64,000 nucleotides of DNA from the NCBI RefSeq assembly GCF_035510375.1, contig NZ_DATKHG010000003.1; one strand, given 5' to 3'. Origin of the DNA: Paenibacillus_I sp035510375 (lineage in GTDB: Bacteria > Bacillota > Bacilli > Paenibacillales > Paenibacillaceae). A program made the position numbers and the translations under genes. The notes under the pieces are model-generated. The model had not been told where the DNA came from and did no database searches. It worked only from the letters and a program-made list of their open reading frames with translations. Below are positions 58,742-64,000 of this stretch, one piece after another. The first letter of the stretch is position 1; every line of letters begins with the position of its first letter.

Positions 58742-59974
58742 TCACTCGGCGGCGGCTGACTCCGAGGCTTCGGCCGCGGCCGAAGCCAGCCGGAACGTAT
58801 CGCGGGCGATGATCAGCTCCTCGTTCGTCGGTACGACCAGCACGCGAACGGCCGAGCCCGGCGCCGAAATGACGCGCGGCTGCTTCGACCGCTGCGCATT
58901 GAGCTCGTCATCCAGCCGGAGGCCGAGGAACGTCAGCCCGTCGCACACCGCCTTGCGGAGAGCGACCGAATTCTCGCCTGCGCCGGCCGTGAACACGATC
59001 GTATCCACCCCGTTCATTGCCGCCGCGTAAGCCCCGATATATTTGCGAAGCCGATACGTGTACATATCGAACGCCAGCTTCGCATTTTTATCGCCTTCCT
59101 CCATCCCTTCGACGATTTCACGCATGTCGCTGCTGACGCCGGAAATGGCCAGAAGACCCGAATGTTTGTTCAGCATGGAGTTGACCTCGCTCAGCGTCAG
59201 GTCCTCCTTGTTCATCGTGAACGGCACGATAGCCGGATCGAGATCGCCGCTGCGCGTCCCCATCATGAGCCCTTCGAGCGGCGTCATCCCCATGCTCGTA
59301 TCGACCGATTTGCCGTCCAGAATGGCCGTGCAGCTCGCGCCGTTGCCGATATGGCAGGTGATCATTTTCAACGATTCGAGCGGCTGCCCGAGCACCTTGG
59401 CCGCCTGCTCGCTCACATAGTTGTGCGATGTGCCGTGAAAGCCGTAGCGGCGGATCTTATGCCTGCGATACAGCACCATCGGAATCGGGTATAAGTAAGC
59501 GACATTCGGCATCGTCTGGTGAAAAGCGGTGTCGAATACGACCGCCTGCGGCACGCCCGGCAGGTTCGACTCAACCGCGTTGATCCCCATCATATGGGCC
59601 GGATTGTGAAGCGGCGCGAGATCGAACAAATTGCGGATTTCCAGCTTGACGTCCGGAGTCACCAGCACGGATTCCTTGAATGACTCGCCGCCGTGCACGA
59701 CGCGATGCCCGACTGCGTCGATCTCTTCCATCGAGCCAATCACGCCGTGCCGCGGCGAAACGAGCAGGTCGATGACCCGCTTGACGGCGGTCACGTGGTC
59801 GAGAATTTCCTGGACGTCCCGCACCTCGGGCTTGTCCGCCGGCTCGTGGGTGACGATCGACGAGTCCATTCCGATCCGCTCCACCCTGCCGCTGGCCAGC
59901 ACGGATTCGTCCGACATGTCGTACAACTGATATTTAAGCGAAGAACTGCCCGCGTTGATGACGAGTATTTTCAT
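58742..59974 (-). CDS. ackA: Acetate kinase
   Basis: Interconverts acetyl phosphate and acetate with ATP formation. The 410-residue ASKHA-fold protein has VINAGSSSLKYQLYD, VGHRVVHGGE, GFHGTSHNYVS, CHIGNGASCTAI and TAGAGENS in order. Its start overlaps the end of the hydroxyacyl-CoA dehydrogenase gene by 4 bases. The usual partner pta is not adjacent. Confidence 0.97.
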   Translation of the reverse strand: MKILVINAGSSSLKYQLYDMSDESVLASGRVERIGMDSSIVTHEPADKPEVRDVQEILDHVTAVKRVIDLLVSPRHGVIGSMEEIDAVGHRVVHGGESFKESVLVTPDVKLEIRNLFDLAPLHNPAHMMGINAVESNLPGVPQAVVFDTAFHQTMPNVAYLYPIPMVLYRRHKIRRYGFHGTSHNYVSEQAAKVLGQPLESLKMITCHIGNGASCTAILDGKSVDTSMGMTPLEGLMMGTRSGDLDPAIVPFTMNKEDLTLSEVNSMLNKHSGLLAISGVSSDMREIVEGMEEGDKNAKLAFDMYTYRLRKYIGAYAAAMNGVDTIVFTAGAGENSVALRKAVCDGLTFLGLRLDDELNAQRSKQPRVISAPGSAVRVLVVPTNEELIIARDTFRLASAAAEASESAAAE

Positions 59975-60843
59975 GCCCTGTCCCCATCCTTATCGTATTT
60001 GAAAAAGCCGACGCCCGACTTGACGCCCAAATGGCCGGCGCGGACCATCTTTTTCAGCACGATCGACGGCCTGTATTTCAGCTCCCCGTATTCTCGGAAC
60101 ATGCGCTCGAGTGCGGCGAGAACCGCGTCGAGCCCGAAGCGATCGGCCATCTCGAACGGCCCGTGCTGGAACGAATAACCGATCCGCATCGCGCTGTCGA
60201 TATCCTCGGCCGAAGCGACCCCTTCCTCCAGTACGTGCAGCGCCTCATTGATAAACAAGCAAATGAGACGCGTGGTGACGAAGCCGGGCGATTCGAATAC
60301 CATGACGCCCTTTTTCTCGATCACCTGCTCGATGAAATGCTTCGTTCTGCCGAACGTCGTGTCCGAAGTCTTGAGTCCGCGAACGATTTCGACCAGATTG
60401 GTCTTGATGACGGGATATACGAAATGCATGCCGATGACGCGTTCCGGGTGCCCGGTGACGCCGGCCAGCTCCGTCAAGCTGAGCGTGGAGGTGTTGCTTG
60501 CCAAAATAACCTCCGGACCGCAGTAACGGTCAAGCTCCGCGAAAATCGCCTTTTTCATGTCCAGGTCCTCGGTAATCGTCTCGATTACGATTTCGCAATC
60601 TTCCAGACCGGACAGCGTATCGACAGACTTGATGCGGCTGAGAACGAGCTTTTTCTCGGCCTGCGTCAATGCCCATTTCTCAATCTGCTTGTCAAGGCTG
60701 TGCGCTATATGCTGCAAGGACAGCTGCGCCTGTTCCGGCGAGCGCTCCACCAATTCGACATCCAGCCCTTTGAATGCCAGCATTTCTGCGATTCCTTGTC
60801 CCATTGTTCCCGCGCCTACGACTCCGACTTTGCGGATCGTCAT
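59971..60843 (-). CDS. hbd: 3-hydroxyacyl-CoA (3-hydroxybutyryl-CoA) dehydrogenase
   Basis: NAD-dependent dehydrogenase of 290 residues. The Rossmann loop is VGVVGAGTMGQGIAEM, and the catalytic histidine/glutamate are in GMHFVYP and NLVEIVRG. The common H-F-F-N-P motif reads HFVYP, so the conserved Asn is Tyr, which may shift substrate range. The C-terminal helical domain (SAEDIDSAMRIGYSFQHGPF) is typical. It precedes ackA in one operon, suggesting a link from hydroxyacyl-CoA oxidation to acetate. A -10 TATAAT lies at 60900-60905. Confidence 0.9.
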   Translation of the reverse strand: MTIRKVGVVGAGTMGQGIAEMLAFKGLDVELVERSPEQAQLSLQHIAHSLDKQIEKWALTQAEKKLVLSRIKSVDTLSGLEDCEIVIETITEDLDMKKAIFAELDRYCGPEVILASNTSTLSLTELAGVTGHPERVIGMHFVYPVIKTNLVEIVRGLKTSDTTFGRTKHFIEQVIEKKGVMVFESPGFVTTRLICLFINEALHVLEEGVASAEDIDSAMRIGYSFQHGPFEMADRFGLDAVLAALERMFREYGELKYRPSIVLKKMVRAGHLGVKSGVGFFKYDKDGDRA

Positions 60844-60920
60844 GGATGTTCACCTGCTTTGCCATTTATTCGGTATGAACGAGCTGTAAAGTCCTCTACA
60901 TTATACCTTACCCTGAATAC

Positions 60921-60955
60921 AAAAAAGAAGGCGTCCGAAAGGACAACCTTCTCTT
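60921..60955 (-). terminator. Terminator of the FtsH-like gene
   Basis: The minus strand forms AGAAGG-xx-GTCC-TTTC-GGAC-x-CCTTCT followed by TTTTT. Confidence 0.9.
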
Positions 60956-61008
60956 GTCATAATTCTGTAACGAATGGCTTGGAGCCGGAACCGAGCGAAT
61001 GCAAAGCG

Positions 61009-62514
61009 TCAAGCGCTTTGGGCGCGCTCTCCGTCTTGCAGGAACGTACGGAAACGGTCGCCGCTGAGCGTCTCTTCCTTCATCAGAATATCCAGCGAGC
61101 GCTCGAATACCGGACGGTTCTCATCCAACAGCGCCTTCGTGCGTTCCATCAGCACATCGAGCGTGCTGCGCATGACCGCCGCCCAGCCTTCGGGCGTAAT
61201 CATGCTGTTGTCGACGATCCCGAGCTCGGTCAAGCCGGATTCGGCCATCGTGCGGACGATGTTCATCGCCTGGTCGAAATCGCCGCGAGAGCCGGTGCTG
61301 CGGGAGCCGTAGAACAGCTCTTCAGCCGCCGCTCCGCCGAGGCAGATCATAATCTGGGCTTCCAAATACTCGCGCGTATACAAATATTGCTCCTGCTGCG
61401 GATTGTGGCGAACATAACCGAGCGCTTGTCCGCGCGGCGACAACGCCACGGTGGATACGCTGCCCGGGCGGACGCGCTCGGCGGCGATGGCATGGCCAAG
61501 CTCGTGCAGCGCGATCCGCTCCCGCTCTTCCTGGGTCGACTCGCGGTCCGTTTTCTCGCCCATCATCACCTTGTCGATCGCCATCGACAAATGCCGCTGC
61601 CCGATCCGTTCGCTCTGCTCGCGCATCGCATAGATAGCCGCTTCATTCATGACGCTCTCCAGCTGGGCGCCGGAGAAGTTGAACGATTCCTCGGCGATTT
61701 TGTTCAAGTCGACAAGGTCGTCCAGCGGCTTGTTGCGGGCATGGATCGATAAAATGTGGCTGCGTCCCTTTTTGTCCGGCAGATCGACCGCAATATGGCG
61801 GTCAAAACGTCCGGGACGCAGCAGCGCGCTGTCGAGCGTATCCTTCCGGTTGGTCGCCGCGATCAGCAGCACGCGAGGCGTTTCGTTTGTGTGAATGCCG
61901 TCCATTTCGGTAAGCAGCTGGTTCAACGTCTGATCGTATTCCCGATGCTGTCCGCCGTCCCGTTTACCGCCGATCACATCGATTTCGTCGATGAAAATGA
62001 CGGCGCTGTTTTTGGCGCTTTTCAGCGCTTTCTGCCGCGCTTCGTTGAACAGCTCCCGGATGCGGCTCGCGCCGACGCCGACATACATCTCAACGAACTC
62101 GCTGCCCGAAGCCGCCACATACACCGAATCCGAGTAAGTCGCGGCCGCTTTGGCCAGCAGCGTCTTGCCGGTTCCCGGAGGCCCCGTTAGCAAAATCCCT
62201 TTCAACGGACGGATGCCGAATTTGGCGATTTCCTCCGGCTTGACGATAAAATCGAGCGCTTCAATCAATTCCTGCTTGGCCCGCTCCTGGCCGCCGATCT
62301 CATCGAAGGACAGCGGCGCGGGAGGACGGCTGACCGTTTTGCGGCCGCCGGCCGCCTTCGCCAGGCTTCCGCCCTTCGCTCGCAAGGCGTACAGCAGCAA
62401 GCCGGCAACAGCCGCTGCGAACAGCAGCGGTGCGATATTGACCCCGCGGAAAAACAGAAAGGCAAAAACGACGGGAGCGAAGCCGATGGCGATTTCCCTG
62501 GCGTATTTAAGCAT
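61009..62514 (-). CDS. Compact FtsH-like AAA+ zinc metalloprotease
   Basis: A 501-residue membrane protease, shorter than housekeeping FtsH (about 640). Two N-terminal helices (IAIGFAPVVFAFLFF and APLLFAAAVAGLLLYAL) are joined by only a few residues, so the FtsH extracytoplasmic domain is missing. The AAA+ domain has Walker A GPPGTGKT (111-118), Walker B AVIFIDEID and the SRH ATNRKDTLDSALLRPGRFDR. The protease domain has HELGH (337-341). The third zinc ligand is probably in GSRGDFDQAM. It overlaps the upstream gene by 8 bases, implying coupled synthesis. Substrates are unknown. Confidence 0.88.
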   Translation of the reverse strand: MLKYAREIAIGFAPVVFAFLFFRGVNIAPLLFAAAVAGLLLYALRAKGGSLAKAAGGRKTVSRPPAPLSFDEIGGQERAKQELIEALDFIVKPEEIAKFGIRPLKGILLTGPPGTGKTLLAKAAATYSDSVYVAASGSEFVEMYVGVGASRIRELFNEARQKALKSAKNSAVIFIDEIDVIGGKRDGGQHREYDQTLNQLLTEMDGIHTNETPRVLLIAATNRKDTLDSALLRPGRFDRHIAVDLPDKKGRSHILSIHARNKPLDDLVDLNKIAEESFNFSGAQLESVMNEAAIYAMREQSERIGQRHLSMAIDKVMMGEKTDRESTQEERERIALHELGHAIAAERVRPGSVSTVALSPRGQALGYVRHNPQQEQYLYTREYLEAQIMICLGGAAAEELFYGSRSTGSRGDFDQAMNIVRTMAESGLTELGIVDNSMITPEGWAAVMRSTLDVLMERTKALLDENRPVFERSLDILMKEETLSGDRFRTFLQDGERAQSA

Positions 62515-63043
62515 TCGGCCACACCCCCATGCTGTCGGGAATTCTCGGCAGGATGACGTATTTTACCGAATCGTTCAAACGCAGCGTCAAATAGACATTC
62601 GTCTCATCCATTTCAGTATCGACGGACAGCCCTTTATTGGCCTTCATCAGCTTGTCCGCCGCCGCCGGTATTTCGGCATATTGACGGTTTTCCATCGCCT
62701 GTGCCAGATCGAACAGCACCGAGGACCAGATCCGCTCCAGCCCGGCATCGTCTTGTTGCTTGATATCCAGTATAAGTTCACGGCTTCCGATCGCGGAGGC
62801 GCCTTCTTTGCGAATTTGATCGTAAACCGATCTCAGATCGGCTTCGCGGTCAAGCTGAAGCTCGACCGTCACCTTGTCGTTCGAGACGACAGGCTTGGCA
62901 TACGCGACGCCTTCGACGGCCGCAATGGTTTGTTTAAGCGGCTTTTCCACGGCAAGCTCGGCGTAGGCGAACCATCCGCCGAACAATACGGCACCGGAAA
63001 TGGCCGCAGTCAGAACGATGGGCAACGGACGCAAGTTTTTCAT
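62507..63043 (-). CDS. Membrane-anchored protein of unknown function coupled to the protease
   Basis: A 178-residue protein with one N-terminal helix (LPIVLTAAISGAVLFGGWFA) and an extracytoplasmic alpha/beta domain (KVTVELQLDREADLRSVYDQ and ELILDIKQQDDAGLERIW). I recognise no family. Its stop lies inside the start of the FtsH-like gene (8-base overlap). It may supply the extracytoplasmic part that the protease lacks; this is inference. The ATG at 63043 is chosen over 63079 because it begins the membrane segment cleanly, with AAAGGGG about 12 bases upstream. Confidence 0.75.
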   Translation of the reverse strand: MKNLRPLPIVLTAAISGAVLFGGWFAYAELAVEKPLKQTIAAVEGVAYAKPVVSNDKVTVELQLDREADLRSVYDQIRKEGASAIGSRELILDIKQQDDAGLERIWSSVLFDLAQAMENRQYAEIPAAADKLMKANKGLSVDTEMDETNVYLTLRLNDSVKYVILPRIPDSMGVWPNA

Positions 63044-63202
63044 AGCAGTAGTAAGCCCCTTTCCAAAGATCAACCGCATCCCGCAAACAGGACACGGCCG
63101 TTATCCTTTCATGTGTACAACTATTATACATCATTTTTGCTATATCAGAGTATATCATATTTGGACAGAGTATGAACACTGTAATGAATATGTAATTAGA
63201 AA

Positions 63203-63242
63203 AAAACAGGTTTCGACGGACGCCTATCCGTTGATACCTGTT
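63203..63242 (-). terminator. Terminator of the YpmB-like gene
   Basis: The minus strand forms AACAGGT ... ACCTGTT with an inner GGA/TCC pairing, then TTTTTT. Confidence 0.8.
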
Positions 63243-63257
63243 AGTTAGTCGGCAGCT

Positions 63258-63782
63258 TTACCCCGACGTTCTCACCGGAAGCGTATAAGTTACGATGTTC
63301 CGGCCGTCCTCAAAGCCGTAAAACGCATAATAATGCCGCTTCACATTCAACTCCCGGCTGTAGTACACTTCCCAAACCTTCTTTCCGTCCACGAGTCCCG
63401 GTCGGATGCGAATCAATTTCGCGTCGGGCAATTCCCTCAGCACATCCGCTTTCAATTGCGCGCGCGGGTAGCCGTCATCGGCTTTTACGGCCTCGGCGCC
63501 TTTCCCGGTTACCCAAACGAACAAGCGCTCGCCGGCTTGATCCGTGCCTTGAAACACCCAGGCCGTTTCCTCCCATACGAATTTGTCGGCCTTGGTCACT
63601 TCGGCGAGCCCGGTTTCGGCTTTCGCGGTCCGTTCGGCTGCCTGCTCTTCCTGCCGATAACCGGATTGAACCCACTGCATATACAAATTCAGCAGCAGCA
63701 GGATGAGGACAAGAGCCAAAATACCCAGCACCGTCCATCGCCTCGGCGTCATGAAGCCCGGTCGTCTGGTTCTCGCCCTCAT
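63258..63782 (-). CDS. YpmB-like membrane protein (DUF5590/PepSY-like)
   Basis: A 174-residue single-pass protein: an N-terminal cytosolic basic stretch, a helix (WTVLGILALVLILLLLNLYM), then an extracytoplasmic domain with WVTGKGAEAVKADDGYPRAQ and a C-terminal WEVYYSRELNVKRHYYAFYG, resembling YpmB of bacilli. The function of YpmB is not established. The ATG at 63782 overlaps the stop of the preceding amidohydrolase gene (ATGA), so the two are coupled. Confidence 0.75.
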   Translation of the reverse strand: MRARTRRPGFMTPRRWTVLGILALVLILLLLNLYMQWVQSGYRQEEQAAERTAKAETGLAEVTKADKFVWEETAWVFQGTDQAGERLFVWVTGKGAEAVKADDGYPRAQLKADVLRELPDAKLIRIRPGLVDGKKVWEVYYSRELNVKRHYYAFYGFEDGRNIVTYTLPVRTSG

Positions 63783-64000
63783 ATCGCCGAGCTCAGCCTT
63801 TCGTAGCAGCGCTGCGCTTCGACCCGGATTTTCTCCTCATCGAGCCCCGTGCAGCGCCGGTTGTCCACCACCTGGACGCCGTCGACCCAGACGTGGCGGA
63901 CGTCCCGCCCGTTGCCGGCGTATACGAGATGGGATACCGGATCGGTGTGGGGATAGAAGTGCGGCTGCTCAAAATCAAGCGCGATGAAATCGGCCTTCAT
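63779..64000 (-). CDS. Amidohydrolase C-terminus, likely MTA/SAH deaminase, 5' part outside window
   Basis: The last 73 residues of a metal-dependent amidohydrolase. The segment QPHFYPHTDPVSHLVYAGNG and then VRHVWVDGVQVVDNRR match the C-terminal barrel-closing part of MtaD-type S-adenosylhomocysteine/methylthioadenosine deaminases. The zinc ligands lie outside the window. It could be another deaminase of the same family. If it is MtaD it would relate to the methionine-salvage genes 7 kb away. Confidence 0.65.
   Translation of the reverse strand: MKADFIALDFEQPHFYPHTDPVSHLVYAGNGRDVRHVWVDGVQVVDNRRCTGLDEEKIRVEAQRCYERLSSAI

Noticed and set aside
1..64000. tRNA genes, rRNA genes or a CRISPR array
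   Set aside because: None was recognised on reading. The only regular spacing seen (51 bp at 28,713) lacks the repeat-spacer alternation of CRISPR. A tRNAscan-SE run would settle tRNAs.

Overview
The window looks like chromosome from a spore-forming Gram-positive bacterium of the Paenibacillaceae (Paenibacillus or Cohnella type). The evidence is T-box, TPP and cobalamin leader RNAs, ParC/ParE rather than Gram-negative style genes, a double dynamin (DynA type), a DnaD-domain protein, a GerMN lipoprotein, an SLH protein, a 7TM sensor kinase and a germination-permease remnant. The species call is inference. Most genes lie on the minus strand. The first 9.7 kb is visibly more AT-rich than the rest and carries gene debris.

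Bases 1-9,600 form an accessory-looking block. It holds the partial end of a pRiA4b ORF-3-like gene, a frameshifted IS1595-type transposase remnant, a GerAB-type permease remnant and a CopB copper-ATPase copy with a large internal deletion. Next comes thiG-thiH behind a TPP riboswitch and terminator. Divergent from it is nrdG-nrdD, the oxygen-sensitive class III ribonucleotide reductase, behind tandem NrdR-like boxes and a cobalamin riboswitch. An intact copB follows. The thiGH promoter has an Fnr/Crp-like dyad at about -42, so the shared intergenic region may integrate oxygen, thiamine, B12 and dNTP status.

Bases 9,700-28,600 carry a cold-shock gene with a long leader, odhA-odhB, a PAP2-family protein, a 7TM histidine kinase divergent from its likely response regulator, an rRNA-type methyltransferase, an RluA-type pseudouridine synthase, a MarR regulator, a 55-residue unknown protein, parE-parC, an ABC-2 transporter pair and a GDSL lipase. 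Bases 28,600-44,500 carry a 51-bp tandem repeat, purT with a hairpin that includes its ribosome-binding site, a heterodimeric ABC exporter, the giant dynamin, nth, an SLH protein, a GerMN lipoprotein and a three-domain cell-wall amidase.

Bases 44,500-57,100 are amino-acid metabolism. They hold leuC-leuD divergent from a LysR regulator, an omega-amidase (mtnU type), mtnE, then a T-box leader with a candidate proline specifier. The T-box precedes a tightly packed run proB-proA-proC-mtnW-mtnX-mtnB, so methionine salvage genes appear to sit under proline tRNA control. A truncated merR with an intact MerR-type promoter follows.

Bases 57,700-64,000 carry a DnaD-domain gene, intergenic repeats, hbd-ackA, a compact FtsH-like protease with an overlapping membrane-anchored partner, a YpmB-like protein and the 3' end of an MTA/SAH-deaminase-like amidohydrolase. 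No tRNA, rRNA or CRISPR array was seen.
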